From contig NZ_CP047357.1 in NCBI RefSeq assembly GCF_030408835.1, forward strand, positions 1,550,001 to 1,614,000: DNA of 64,000 nucleotides, in the 5' to 3' direction. This DNA comes from Corynebacterium freneyi. Its GTDB lineage: Bacteria; Actinomycetota; Actinomycetes; Mycobacteriales; Mycobacteriaceae. Shown here in pieces: positions 1 through 9,923 of the stretch (positions within the stretch are counted from its first letter, which is position 1; each line of letters begins with the position of its first letter). The translations under genes and the position numbers were made by a program. The notes under the pieces were generated by a model. It searched no databases. It was not told where the DNA came from and worked only from the letters and a program-made list of their open reading frames with translations.

Positions 1-10
1 TCCCGGGGCA

Positions 11-82
11 CGCACCACCGGGTGCGACGCCGACAGCCGTCGGCAATCGATTCGGGCAATGGGGAAGTTGCCGTACGAGTCG
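11..82 (+). promoter_or_regulatory. structured 5' leader before the NlpC/P60 gene
   Basis: Three consecutive hairpins are visible: arms at 11-16/21-26, 29-34/39-44, and a longer one at 48-59/68-82 (GGCAA/TTGCC extended by a 7-bp helix with one G-U pair). They lie just before the RBS of the hydrolase gene. In actinobacteria, genes of this class are often preceded by a c-di-AMP (ydaO-type) riboswitch, but the window starts too close to show a full aptamer, so this identity is only a guess. Confidence 0.35.
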
Positions 83-120
83 AACGCCCCCGGTTCATTT
101 CGCACAGCAAGGAGTCTCAG

Positions 121-1713
121 GTGGCAGTTATCCGGACGAACCGGACCCGCCGCGGGTGGGCCCGCCCCATTGCCGGAGCCATGATCGTCGGCCTGATGGC
201 CACGCACGTCCCCACGGCCTCGGCGCAGCCGACCGGGGGTGACTCGCATGCGGAGTCGACCGCCGACGGCGTCCTGCAGAGCCTCGTCCGCGAGGTGACG
301 GAACGCGAACGCACCGTCTCCGATCTCGAGCTGAAGATGGGCTCGCTGCGCGAGGACGTCAACCGCGCCAACGTGGACCTCGGCAACGCCCGCCGCGAGG
401 CTCGCCGTGCGGGCGACGCGGCGGACGAGGCCAAGCGCACCCTCGGCGGGACGCGCGACGACCTCCGCGCCGCCCAGGGCACCTTCGACGACATGGCCCG
501 CGCCGCGATGCGCCAGGGCTACTCGCTGCCGTCCGCGCTGGGCGGAGCGTCCGACGCCGCCGAGGTCCTCGACCGTTCCTCGACGCTGCGCCGCGAGGCC
601 GACAAGCAGGGCCTCGTGGTCGACGAGCTCGACCGCGCCCGCACCGAGGCGGCCAACGCCGACTCCACCCTCCGGGAGATGCGTCGCAAGGCGGAGGAGG
701 CCTCCACCGAGGCCGAGCGACTCCACGGCGAGGCCGAACGCGCCTTCAAGGAAGCCGAGCGCCTGCTCAACGACGAACGCATCAAGCATGCCGCCGCCGT
801 CATCCAGCGCGACGCCGCCCGCGCCGCCCTCGACGCCGCCCGCATCGCCCTGGACGCCTACAACCGTTCCGGCGGTTCCAGCGACGGCCGTTCCGAAGAC
901 GAGGTCGTCCGCGAAGCCGCCGACGACGCCCGCGACGAGGTCACCGCCAACGGCGGCGCGACCGAGTCCGACGCGGCAGCCGACGCCGGCGACGCCCCGA
1001 CCGTCACCCCGCGCCCGTCGCAGACCGACGAATCCGCCGCGGACACGGCCAACGGTTCGAGCGGCTCGGGCGACTCCGGCACCTCGGGCGAGTCCGGCAC
1101 CTCCGGCACCTCGGGCACGGGCACCGACGATGACGAAGCCGGCACCTCCGACTCGGACGCCGACGCGTCGGAAAGCGACGCCGAAACCACCACGACCCCC
1201 GGCACCACGGACGGCACCGGAACCAACGGCACGGCGGTGCAGACCGCCACGCCCGCCAACCCGGAATCGCCGTCGCCGACCGCCGGAGACCGGTCCGCGA
1301 AGATCGAAACCGTCATCTCGCGCGCGATGTCGCAGATCGGCGTGCCCTACGCCTGGGGCGGCGGCAACGCCAACGGCCCCACCAAGGGCATCCGCGACGG
1401 CGGCGTCGCCGACGCCCACGGCGACTACAACAAGGTCGGCTTCGACTGCTCGGGACTGACGCTCTACGCCTACGCCGGCATCGGCATCAACCTGCCGCAC
1501 TACACCGGCTACCAGTACCAGCGCGGCACGCATTACCCCGCGTCCCAGATGGAGCGCGGCGACCTCATCTTCTACGGCCCCAACGGCCACGGCCACGTCG
1601 CCATCTACCTGGGCAACGGCCAGATGATCGAGGCCCCGCAGTCGGGCTCGCACGTCCGCGTCACCGCCGTGCGATACAACGGGATGACCCCGAACGTCGT
1701 GCGCCTCGTCTAA
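121..1713 (+). CDS. secreted NlpC/P60 peptidoglycan hydrolase (RipA-like)
   Basis: Predicted exported peptidoglycan endopeptidase of 530 residues. GTG 121 is preceded by AAGGAG at 109-114 with a 6-base gap; an upstream in-frame GTG at 22 lies inside the structured leader and lacks an RBS. A signal peptide ends near ASA-QP (about residue 36). Residues about 45-250 are charged Ala/Glu/Arg-rich heptads typical of a coiled coil, then comes a long Asp/Gly/Ser/Thr linker (about 255-395). The C-terminal NlpC/P60 domain (about 396-530) keeps the catalytic Cys in FDCSGL (residue 443), the His in GHVAIYLG and a polar Glu in MIEAP. Its coiled-coil plus NlpC design and its place before moxR match mycobacterial RipA/RipB, which split septal peptidoglycan. 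Confidence 0.9.
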   Translation: MAVIRTNRTRRGWARPIAGAMIVGLMATHVPTASAQPTGGDSHAESTADGVLQSLVREVTERERTVSDLELKMGSLREDVNRANVDLGNARREARRAGDAADEAKRTLGGTRDDLRAAQGTFDDMARAAMRQGYSLPSALGGASDAAEVLDRSSTLRREADKQGLVVDELDRARTEAANADSTLREMRRKAEEASTEAERLHGEAERAFKEAERLLNDERIKHAAAVIQRDAARAALDAARIALDAYNRSGGSSDGRSEDEVVREAADDARDEVTANGGATESDAAADAGDAPTVTPRPSQTDESAADTANGSSGSGDSGTSGESGTSGTSGTGTDDDEAGTSDSDADASESDAETTTTPGTTDGTGTNGTAVQTATPANPESPSPTAGDRSAKIETVISRAMSQIGVPYAWGGGNANGPTKGIRDGGVADAHGDYNKVGFDCSGLTLYAYAGIGINLPHYTGYQYQRGTHYPASQMERGDLIFYGPNGHGHVAIYLGNGQMIEAPQSGSHVRVTAVRYNGMTPNVVRLV

Positions 1714-1755
1714 TCTGCGGGGAGCACCCCACCCGACCCCACAGGAGAAGACGAC

Positions 1756-2735
<980 letters not shown>

Positions 2736-2739
<4 letters not shown>

Positions 2740-3608
2740 GCGACACCCCGGCCATCGACCGCGACCTGGACCGGGTTCTGCGGCACCTCGAGTTGACGGT
2801 GACCCGCCGGCTCGACGGTCTGCTGCGCGGCACGTTCGCGTCGGCGGCGACGGGGCCGGGCACCGATCCCGATTCGGCCCGCGAGTACGTCATCGGCGAC
2901 GACGTCCGCCTGATGGATTGGTCGGTCACCGCGCGCACGGGCGTCGCCCACGTGCGCGACCCCGAGGCCGAGCGCGAATTGGAATCGTGGATCGTCGCGG
3001 AGTCGTCGCCCCGCTTGACGACGGGGTCCGGCCCCACGACGAAACGCCACCTGCTGGCAGCGGCCACGGCGGCCGTGACGCTGTTGGCGGACAACCCGGG
3101 GGACCGCACGGCGCTGGTCGCCGACGGCACCCTGATTCCGCCCGGTCAGGGCCGCGCCCATGCGATGCGGCTGATCGCCCATGCGGCGCGGCACGTGGGC
3201 GGTTCCGGTCTGGCCGCGGACCTGGGCACGTTGCCCTCGCGGGCGCCGAGGGCCGGTTTGGTCACCGTCATCTCCGACTTCCTCGGGCCGGTGGACTGGG
3301 CCGATGCGTTGCGCGTGGTGGGCACCCGCACCGACGTCCTGGCCATTCGGCTCATCGACCCCGCCGACGAGTCGCTGCCCGGCGCCGGTCCCGTCCGCCT
3401 GTCCGACCCGACGACCGGGGAGATCCTCGACGTCGACATCGACGACGCGACGAGGAGACGCTACGAAACGGCGGCGCGGGAGCATTCCGAGCGGGTCACC
3501 GCCGCGCTGCGGTCGGCCCGCGCCCGCATCGTCGAGCTGCGCACCGACCGGGACTGGGTGCTCGACTTCGCCCGTCAGATGGCCCCGGGGCGGGGAGGTG
3601 CCCGATGA
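2736..3608 (+). CDS. DUF58 domain protein
   Basis: 290-residue DUF58 protein. ATG 2736 overlaps the moxR stop (ATGA), so the longer upstream reading frame is not used. The family hallmark is the stretch around REYVIGDDVRLMDWSVTARTG, about residues 49-69, followed by an Arg/Glu-rich segment. A degenerate VWA-like fold probably makes up the rest (VTVISDFLG, DVLAIRLIDP). It lacks clear transmembrane helices. DUF58 proteins always travel with MoxR ATPases and are presumed adaptors or substrates of them; the biochemical role is unknown. Confidence 0.88.
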
Positions 3609-4582
3609 CCGGCTCCTTCGCCCACCCGTGGTGGTTGCTCGCGCTGCTGGTGCCCATCGCGGCGGCCGCCGCCTACGTCGTCGTCGACAAGCGCAAGCGC
3701 CGGAGGTCCATCGCGTTCGGCAACTTCACCGTCGTCGCCGACGTGACCGGCCCCGGGCACCCCTGGCTGCGGCACGTGCCCGTCGCGGCGCTGCTGGCCG
3801 CGCTGGCGGTGTTGGCGATCGCGATGGCCGGACCAATGGCGGAGACGAAGGTGGCGCGCAACAGGGCGACGATCATGCTCGCCGTCGACGTGTCGCTCTC
3901 GATGTCCGCAACCGACGTCGAGCCGGACAGGTTGACCACGGCGAAGCAGGCGGGCCGCGAGTTCATCGAATCGCTGCCCGACGACCTCAACGTCGGGCTG
4001 GTCACCTTCGCCGGCCGCGCGCAGACCCCCGTCATGCCGACCACCGACCACGACACCGTCGCCCGCGCCCTCGACGGGGCCACCCTCGACAGCGCCACCG
4101 CCACCGGCGACGCCATCGCCGCTGCGCAATCGGCGATCCTCCAGTTCGGCGAACAGGTCCAGGGTCCGGAAGGACCCCCGCCCGCCGCGATCGTCCTGCT
4201 GTCCGACGGCAAACAGACCATCCCCGCCGAACTCGACGACCCCCGCGGCGCGTACACCGCCGCCGACGAGGCCGCGAAAATCGGACTGCCCATCCACACC
4301 ATCTCCTTCGGCACCCGCGACGGCGTGGTCAACATCGACGGCCAGGTCCTGGAGGTGCCCAACGACGACGAATCCCTCATGGAAATCGCCCGCCGCACCG
4401 AAGGCGAGTTCCATTCCGCGGCGAGCCTCGACGAACTGCGCGACGTCTACGGCGCACTGACCGACGAAATCGGCTACGAACTGCGTCGCAGCGAGAAGCC
4501 GCGTCCGTGGATGGCGGCGTCCTTCGTGCTGCTGGTCATCTCCGCCGGCTCCTCGTTGGTTCTCGGCCGCCGCGTGCCCTGA
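3605..4582 (+). CDS. VWA-domain membrane protein (BatA-like)
   Basis: 325-residue membrane protein whose start overlaps the DUF58 stop as ATGA at 3605-3608. Two N-terminal membrane helices (about residues 8-25 and 58-78) are followed by a von Willebrand A domain (about 93-285) with an intact MIDAS: DVSLSMSATD, a Thr in the TDHDT region and LLSDGKQT. One helix closes the C-terminus (about 305-322). This is the usual third member of MoxR-DUF58-VWA operons (BatA-like, Rv1481-like). It probably presents a metal-dependent protein-binding face outside the membrane; the ligand is unknown. Confidence 0.88.
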   Translation: MTGSFAHPWWLLALLVPIAAAAAYVVVDKRKRRRSIAFGNFTVVADVTGPGHPWLRHVPVAALLAALAVLAIAMAGPMAETKVARNRATIMLAVDVSLSMSATDVEPDRLTTAKQAGREFIESLPDDLNVGLVTFAGRAQTPVMPTTDHDTVARALDGATLDSATATGDAIAAAQSAILQFGEQVQGPEGPPPAAIVLLSDGKQTIPAELDDPRGAYTAADEAAKIGLPIHTISFGTRDGVVNIDGQVLEVPNDDESLMEIARRTEGEFHSAASLDELRDVYGALTDEIGYELRRSEKPRPWMAASFVLLVISAGSSLVLGRRVP

Positions 4583-4646
4583 GACGGGCGTCGCCAAGCC
4601 CCAACCCACTTAGGGTCCCCTTGTTCGACGGGTGAAGCCGTCCCGT

Positions 4647-4652
4647 TAAGCT
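4647..4652 (+). promoter_or_regulatory. -10 box (TAAGCT), leaderless hemH
   Basis: TAAGCT lies 7 bases before ATG 4660, and no RBS is present. Confidence 0.6.
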
Positions 4653-4659
4653 GTCCTGC

Positions 4660-5757
4660 ATGACCGACGCCGCACCCGACCACCCCTTCGACGCCATCCT
4701 GGTCCTGTCCTTCGGCGGACCGGAAAAGGAAGAGGACGTCCGCCCCTTCCTGGAAAACGTCACCCGTGGCCGGGGCATCCCGCCCGAGCGTCTCGACGAG
4801 GTCGGGGAGCACTACCACCATTTCGGCGGCCGCTCGCCGCTCAACGACCTCAACCGCGAGATCATCGCCAACCTGGAGAAGAAACTCGCCGACGAGGGCA
4901 TCGACCTGCCGGTGTACTTCGGCAACCGCAACTGGCACCCGATGATCGAGGACACCGTCGAGGACATGGCCCGCGACGGCGTGACCCGCGCGCTGGTGTT
5001 CGCCACCTCCGCCTGGGCCGGATACTCCGGCTGCCGCCAGTACCACGAGGACATCGCCCGCGCCCGGGAGCACCTCGCATCGAAGCCGGAGCTCGGCGCC
5101 ATCGAGATGGAAAAGCTCCGCGGCTTCCACGACCACCCGCTGTTCATTGGCGAATACGCCCGCGCGGTGCGCGAATCCCGCGCGAAGCTGCCCGCCGACC
5201 GCCGCGACGGCGCGCGCCTGGTGTTCACCGCCCACTCCATCCCCAACGCCGCCGACGACGCCTCCGGGCCGGCGTCGCTGGGCGGGAACCTCTACTCGCG
5301 TCAGGTCAACGAAGCAGCCGGCCTCATCGCCGAGCAGGTCGGGGCCACCGAGTTCGACGTCGTGTGGCAGTCGCGGTCCGGCCCGCCGCAGGTGCCGTGG
5401 CTCGAACCCGACATCGTCGACCACATCGAGGCGATCTTCGCCGACGGGGAAAACGCCGCCGTCGTGTGCCCGGTCGGCTTCATCTCCGACCACATCGAAG
5501 TCGTGTGGGACCTCGATTCGGAGCTGCAGGACGAAATGAACGCCCACGACATCGTCATCGAACGCGTGGCCACGCCCGGCCCGTCCGAGGCATTCACCGA
5601 GATGGTCGTCGAGCTGATCCGCGAGCGCACCGACGGCGCCCCGGCCCGCCGCCTCGGCCTCGAACCGCTGCTCGGCTCCGCCTGCGACGGCAAGCCCTGC
5701 GCCGTGGACTGCTGCATCCCCGCCGCGCGGCCCTCCCATGCGGGGCGCCCCGACTGA
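4660..5757 (+). CDS. hemH: ferrochelatase (coproporphyrin III type)
   Basis: 365-residue ferrochelatase inserting iron at the end of heme synthesis; actinobacterial members use coproporphyrin III (CpfC). Visible family features are LVLSFGGPE near the N-terminus, GNRNWHP, the metal-site His in FTAHSIP (about residues 195-201) and [12 protein letters not shown] with a conserved Glu. The C-terminus carries four cysteines in a [11 protein letters not shown] segment, and another is in YSGCRQY; together these fit the [2Fe-2S] cluster ligands known in actinobacterial ferrochelatases. It follows the VWA gene by 77 bp with its own promoter. In mycobacteria, fabG1-inhA precede hemZ here; they are absent. 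Confidence 0.95.
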   Translation: MTDAAPDHPFDAILVLSFGGPEKEEDVRPFLENVTRGRGIPPERLDEVGEHYHHFGGRSPLNDLNREIIANLEKKLADEGIDLPVYFGNRNWHPMIEDTVEDMARDGVTRALVFATSAWAGYSGCRQYHEDIARAREHLASKPELGAIEMEKLRGFHDHPLFIGEYARAVRESRAKLPADRRDGARLVFTAHSIPNAADDASGPASLGGNLYSRQVNEAAGLIAEQVGATEFDVVWQSRSGPPQVPWLEPDIVDHIEAIFADGENAAVVCPVGFISDHIEVVWDLDSELQDEMNAHDIVIERVATPGPSEAFTEMVVELIRERTDGAPARRLGLEPLLGSACDGKPCAVDCCIPAARPSHAGRPD

Positions 5758-5775
5758 CGCACCCGCCGCGACCGC

Positions 5776-6636
5776 TCAGGCTCCGGCGTAGTCGGCCGCC
5801 CACTCGCGCACGGCGTGATCGACGGCGGCCACCCGCGCGGCACGGATGTCGCGCCACAGCGGAATCAGGTGGGGGTCATGCGCCGCACCCGCCCCGGGAG
5901 CCTCGCCGCGCCCGACGGCGAGAATCGCCGCCAGCCGGTCCGCCCGCGCGAGCAACCCGCCGGCACGCCGCGGCAGTTCGTCGGGGAGCTCGGCGAGATC
6001 GAAGTGATCCGTCAGCATGCCCACCATCAGCCGCGGATCCGGCGCCGCCGCACCCGGACGCGCCCCGGGCGACGCCGCCGCGATGTCCGCCGCCGCCCGG
6101 CGGGTGGCGTCGGCGAGCATCAAATCAGCCTCGCCGGGGGACAGGTGCGCCGGTTCCGGCAGATGCCCCTCCACGGTGAACCACAGCCACCGAACGCCGC
6201 CGCCGGCGGGCAAACGGTCGGGCACGAGCACGTGACGCCACCCCGGGGTCGCATCCGCCAACACGATGGCCGCACCGGCCCGGGCGGCGGCGTCGTAAAG
6301 CTCCGTTCCCGCGGGCAGCATCGGCGCCTCACCCGGCCCGGACAACACCAGCCGCACCGGCGGTTCGGCATCGCGGGCCCACGCGCCGCCATCGGTGACC
6401 GCGCGCACCAGACGAAGCAGCTCTGCGCGCCCCAGCGGCGCATCCACGTCGACGACCGCCGGCACAGTCGCATCGACGAGCTCCGCCGAATGCGGCCCGC
6501 CGACGGCGTCGAGCGCGTCGAGCAGGTGGTCGTACGAGACCTGCCCCGTAACCCACGCGCCCAACCACAGGGCCGTGTGCTGGACGGGGGTCCACACCTG
6601 ATCGACGGCGACGCGATCCACCGGAGGTCGTTCCAT
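5776..6636 (-). CDS. conserved hypothetical protein (Rv1486c-like position)
   Basis: 286-residue protein of unknown function, convergent with hemH (18-bp gap) and divergent from the DUF3097 gene. ATG 6636 was chosen because a TACCGT -10 box lies 8 bases upstream; the longer frame to 6744 would overlap the divergent gene's start. It begins MERPPVDRVAVDQVW, is Ala/Asp-rich, and has no signal peptide or clear membrane helix. A Trp-rich N-terminal third (TALWLGAWVTGQVSYDHLLD) is distinctive. The same position next to hemZ in mycobacteria holds a conserved hypothetical on the opposite strand. No catalytic motif was recognised. Confidence 0.75.
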   Translation of the reverse strand: MERPPVDRVAVDQVWTPVQHTALWLGAWVTGQVSYDHLLDALDAVGGPHSAELVDATVPAVVDVDAPLGRAELLRLVRAVTDGGAWARDAEPPVRLVLSGPGEAPMLPAGTELYDAAARAGAAIVLADATPGWRHVLVPDRLPAGGGVRWLWFTVEGHLPEPAHLSPGEADLMLADATRRAAADIAAASPGARPGAAAPDPRLMVGMLTDHFDLAELPDELPRRAGGLLARADRLAAILAVGRGEAPGAGAAHDPHLIPLWRDIRAARVAAVDHAVREWAADYAGA

Positions 6637-6644
6637 GGCAGGAC

Positions 6645-6650
6645 ACGGTA
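6645..6650 (-). promoter_or_regulatory. -10 box (TACCGT) for the 5776-6636 gene
   Basis: On the minus strand TACCGT is 8 bases before ATG 6636; the transcript is predicted leaderless. Confidence 0.55.
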
Positions 6651-6728
6651 GCCGACCGGGGCCGCGACCGAGGTGGCGACCCGGCACGGCGACCGTGACG
6701 CCTGCCCGGGACCTCCGCAGCCGTCGGC

Positions 6729-6734
6729 TACCCT
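6729..6734 (+). promoter_or_regulatory. -10 box (TACCCT) for the DUF3097 gene
   Basis: TACCCT lies 8 bases before ATG 6743. With the box at 6645-6650 it makes a compact divergent promoter region. Confidence 0.55.
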
Positions 6735-6742
6735 CGATCGCC

Positions 6743-7591
6743 ATGAGCTACCACGACCCCTATGCCTCCCAGGACATTTTCGGCGGCGCCCGCGGCCATG
6801 CGCGGCGCAAGGCGATGGTGGCCCCGGAAGTGCCGGCCGACGAGGGCCTCGTCGTGGAGTCGGCGGTCGACGGGTACGTCGGGGCGGTGGTCGGGTTCGA
6901 GAAACTGCAGGACGGCGATTGCGTCAAGCTGGAGGATCGCCGCGGGAAGGTACGGCTGTTCCGGATGACGCCGAGCGCGTTCCTCATCGACGGTCGCCGC
7001 GTCACCCTGACCCGCCCCGCGCCGAAGCAGGCCGACCCGCGCCTGAACCGTTCCGCGTCGGGTTCGCGCCGGGTGGCCGACGTGCAGGCGAAGGTCGCCC
7101 TGCCCAGCCGCATTTGGGTCGAGGGAATCCACGACGCCGCCATCGTCGAGCGGGTGTGGGGCCACGACCTGCGGGTCGAAGGCGTCGTCGTCGAGCACCT
7201 GGAGGGGCTGGACAACCTCGCCGAACGCCTCGCCGAGTTCGGACCGGGCCCCGACCGTCGCGTGGGGGTGCTCGCCGACCACCTCGTCGAAGGGTCGAAG
7301 GAGTCCCGCATGACGCAGCAGGTCGGCCCCCACGTCCTGGTCACGGGTCATCCGTACATCGACGTGTGGCAGGCCGTGAAGCCGTCGGCCGTGGGCATCC
7401 GCGCCTGGCCCGAGGTCCCCTACGGCGAGGATTGGAAAACCGGCGTGTGCGAACGCCTCGGTTGGGGCGACCCGACCGACGGCTGGCGGCGCGTCTACGG
7501 CGCCGTCGATTCCTTCCGCGACCTCGAACCCTCGCTCATCGGCGCCGTCGAACGGCTCGTCGACTTCGTCACGGAACCCCACCTCGGCTGA
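6743..7591 (+). CDS. DUF3097 family protein
   Basis: 282-residue protein with the actinobacterial DUF3097 signature: WVEGIHDAAIVERVWG (about residues 126-141), then DLRVEGVVVEHLEG, VGVLADHLVEGSKES and VLVTGHPYIDVWQAVKP. The E/D pattern of the WVEG...GVLADH region resembles a Toprim fold, as in small RNA-maturing nucleases, but this is inference. No signal peptide is present. It sits between the hemH and nfeD-stomatin genes, where mycobacteria have nothing comparable, and has its own leaderless promoter. Function is unproven. Confidence 0.85.
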   Translation: MSYHDPYASQDIFGGARGHARRKAMVAPEVPADEGLVVESAVDGYVGAVVGFEKLQDGDCVKLEDRRGKVRLFRMTPSAFLIDGRRVTLTRPAPKQADPRLNRSASGSRRVADVQAKVALPSRIWVEGIHDAAIVERVWGHDLRVEGVVVEHLEGLDNLAERLAEFGPGPDRRVGVLADHLVEGSKESRMTQQVGPHVLVTGHPYIDVWQAVKPSAVGIRAWPEVPYGEDWKTGVCERLGWGDPTDGWRRVYGAVDSFRDLEPSLIGAVERLVDFVTEPHLG

Positions 7592-7625
7592 TCCGGTTCA
7601 GGCCCGGCCGCACCCGCGTTTGTCG

Positions 7626-7657
7626 GCTTGACGACGACCACGTGGCCGTCGTCAAGC
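7626..7657. repeat. 32-bp palindrome made of two inverted GTCGTCAAGC motifs
   Basis: The arms GCTTGACGAC and GTCGTCAAGC surround a near-palindromic centre (ACGTGG core); only one base pair of sixteen is mismatched. It lies 35 bp after the DUF3097 stop and 37 bp before the nfeD -10 box. There is no T-run on the exit side of either strand, so it is not a classic intrinsic terminator, although it may still stop or insulate transcription. Confidence 0.8.
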
Positions 7658-7693
7658 AAAAAGTCCCTCCGCCGCGGGATCCGGGACCTTTTG

Positions 7694-7699
7694 TAGGAT
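7694..7699 (+). promoter_or_regulatory. -10 box (TAGGAT) for the nfeD-like gene
   Basis: TAGGAT lies 6 bases before GTG 7706 with no RBS; predicted leaderless. Confidence 0.6.
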
Positions 7700-7705
7700 G
7701 GCCCC

Positions 7706-8143
7706 GTGGCTTCGATCATTTGGTTTGGACTGAGCATCTTGCTCGTCTTCCTCGAGTTCGCCATCGGCGATCTGTCGATGCTGATGGTCGCGGGAGGCGC
7801 GCTCGCCGCAGCCGGAGTGTCGCTGGCGGACACCCCGCTGTGGGTCGACGTCGCGGTCTTCGCCGTCACCAGCATCGGCTTGATGGCCCTGGTGCGGCCC
7901 ATGCTGCGACGCAAGATGTTCACCGGCGTCGACTCCGGGAAAGTCGAATCCAACCCCCGCCAACTCGTCGGCCGCACCGCCTCCGTGGAAGAGGCGATCG
8001 ACGACCGAACCGGACTGATCGGCATAGCCGGCGAACTCTGGTCGGCGCGCGCATTGGTGCCCGGCGTGACATTCTCGCCGGGGGACCGGGTCACGGTCGT
8101 CAGCATCGACGGCAACACGGCCGTCGTGGACAAGGAGGTGTGA
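7706..8143 (+). CDS. NfeD-like membrane protein
   Basis: 145-residue membrane protein. N-terminal hydrophobic stretches (about residues 3-20, 24-40 and 47-68) are followed by a small beta-rich OB-fold NfeD domain (about 85-145: LVGRTASVEEA, GELWSARA, GDRVTVVSIDGNTAVV). It stops 4 bp before the stomatin-like gene, so both are cotranscribed. NfeD-like and SPFH proteins form such pairs across bacteria and are thought to build membrane microdomain assemblies. It corresponds to the gene before the stomatin homologue in mycobacteria. Confidence 0.9.
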   Translation: MASIIWFGLSILLVFLEFAIGDLSMLMVAGGALAAAGVSLADTPLWVDVAVFAVTSIGLMALVRPMLRRKMFTGVDSGKVESNPRQLVGRTASVEEAIDDRTGLIGIAGELWSARALVPGVTFSPGDRVTVVSIDGNTAVVDKEV

Positions 8144-8147
8144 GCCC

Positions 8148-9785
8148 ATGGCCACAGGAGTCGTATTCGCCCTAGTACTCGTCTTTCTCGTGCTGGTGGT
8201 GGTGAGCAAGGCGATCATTCTCGTCCCGCAGGGCGAGGCCGCCGTCATCGAACGGCTCGGCAGGTACACCCGGACGCTGTCCGGTGGCCTGGCGTTCATC
8301 ATCCCGTTCATCGACAACGTCCGCGAGAAGGTCGACACCCGAGAGCGGATGGTCACGTTCCCCCCGCAGGCGGTGATCACCGAGGACAACCTGACCGTCG
8401 CCATCGACACCGTCGTGACCTTCCAGGTCAACGACCCCGCCCGCGCCATCTACGGCGTGGCCGACTACATCTTCGGCATCGAGCAGATCACCACCGCCAC
8501 CCTGCGCGACGTCGTCGGCGGCCTGACGCTGGAGGAAACCCTCACGTCGCGCGACTACATCAACCGCCGACTGCGCGGCGAACTCGACGAGGCCACCGCG
8601 AAGTGGGGCCTGCGCATCGCCCGCGTCGAACTGAAGGCCATCGAGCCGCCGCCGTCCATCCAGCAGTCGATGGAAAAGCAGATGAAGGCCGACCGCGAAA
8701 AGCGCGCCATGATTCTGACCGCGGAGGGCACCCGCGAGGCGGACATCAAGACCGCCGAGGGCCGCAAGCAGGCGCAGATCCTCGCCGCCGAGGGCAACAA
8801 GCACGCCGCCATTCTCGCCGCGGAAGGTGAGCGGCAGGCGACCATCCTGCGCGCCGAAGGCACCCGCGCCGCCCGCTACCTCGAGGCCCAGGGTGAAGCG
8901 CGGGCGCTGCAGAAGGTCAACGCCGCCGTGAAGGCGTCGCAGCTGACCCCGGAAATGCTGGCCTGGCAGTACCTGGAGACCCTGCCCGAGCTGGCCAACA
9001 AGGACGGCAACACCGTCTGGATGGTTCCCTCCCAGTTCGGCGACTCGCTGGAGAGCTTCGCCCGCGCGTTCGGCAAGGCCGACGAGGACGGCGTGTTCCG
9101 CTACGAGCCGCCGGCCGTCACCGCCGAGGCCCGCGAGGAGGCCGAGCGCGACAAGGACGAGGACTGGTTCGACATGTCCTCCAACCCGGAGATCGCGCGT
9201 GCCGTGGCGGCGGCCAACGAGGTCGCCAACCGCCCCGTCGAGGATCCGACCGCCGTGGTGCAGTCGAAGCGCAAGTCCGCGGAGGATGCCGCCAAGGAGT
9301 CGCCCATCCCGGGTGAGGACGGCATCGGTCCCGAGGACGGGCGCGGTTCCGATCGCGGTGAGCGTGGTCTGCCCGCCGGCGATTCCCGCCCGGCCGGCGG
9401 CGGCGTCGGCCAGCAGCCGGGTATGCCGGCTCAGGCCGGTCAGCCGGGTATGTCGGGTCAGCCTGCCCAGTCGGCCGGGTTCGGTTCGGGCCAGCCGGGT
9501 CAGTCAGGTTCGGCGGGCCAGTCCGGCGGGTTTGGCTCCGGTCAGCCGGGTCAGCCGGGGCAGCCCGGAGGGTTCGGCTCCGGCCAGCCGGGTCGGTCGG
9601 ATCAGCCCGGCGGGTTCGTCTCGGGCCAGCGTCCGTCGGATTTCCGTTCCGGACCCGGCAACGGCAATGCCGGCCGTCACTCCGGCCCCGGCGCTTCCGG
9701 CACCCCGGACGGCGCGCGGGGCGCGGGCGGCGCGGGCGGCGAGAAGGGCGGCAACCCCGGAGACACCTGGCGTCCCACCCAGTAA
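8148..9785 (+). CDS. SPFH/stomatin-like membrane protein with Gly/Gln/Pro repeat tail
   Basis: 545-residue SPFH (stomatin/prohibitin) protein. It has one N-terminal membrane helix (about residues 4-24), then the SPFH domain (about 28-200; GEAAVIERLGRY, VDTRERMVTFPPQ, LRDVVGGLTLEE). A coiled-coil region follows, built from repeats such as ILAAEG (about 205-260). After about residue 390 the protein becomes a long disordered tail of GSGQPGQ-like repeats, roughly 150 residues beyond usual family length. RBS AAGGAGG precedes ATG 8148. It is cotranscribed with the NfeD-like gene and followed by a strong hairpin terminator. Likely a scaffold of membrane microdomains. Confidence 0.92.
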   Translation: MATGVVFALVLVFLVLVVVSKAIILVPQGEAAVIERLGRYTRTLSGGLAFIIPFIDNVREKVDTRERMVTFPPQAVITEDNLTVAIDTVVTFQVNDPARAIYGVADYIFGIEQITTATLRDVVGGLTLEETLTSRDYINRRLRGELDEATAKWGLRIARVELKAIEPPPSIQQSMEKQMKADREKRAMILTAEGTREADIKTAEGRKQAQILAAEGNKHAAILAAEGERQATILRAEGTRAARYLEAQGEARALQKVNAAVKASQLTPEMLAWQYLETLPELANKDGNTVWMVPSQFGDSLESFARAFGKADEDGVFRYEPPAVTAEAREEAERDKDEDWFDMSSNPEIARAVAAANEVANRPVEDPTAVVQSKRKSAEDAAKESPIPGEDGIGPEDGRGSDRGERGLPAGDSRPAGGGVGQQPGMPAQAGQPGMSGQPAQSAGFGSGQPGQSGSAGQSGGFGSGQPGQPGQPGGFGSGQPGRSDQPGGFVSGQRPSDFRSGPGNGNAGRHSGPGASGTPDGARGAGGAGGEKGGNPGDTWRPTQ

Positions 9786-9866
9786 CCCTCCGAGCGGTGG
9801 AGAGCCCCGGGGCTGTCCCACCGTCATTCCGCCACTGCCGGGATGACCCCCGACATGGATCCGAAC

Positions 9867-9903
9867 ATGGGCCGTCAACGTCACTGTGACGTTGGCGGCC
9901 CAT
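9867..9903 (+). terminator. hairpin terminator after the stomatin-like gene
   Basis: A 17-bp stem with one G-U pair and a 3-base loop (arms 9867-9883 and 9887-9903) is followed by TTTCACGTT. It lies 81 bp after the stop at 9785. Confidence 0.75.
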
Positions 9904-9923
9904 TTCACGTTATCCACGGACGT

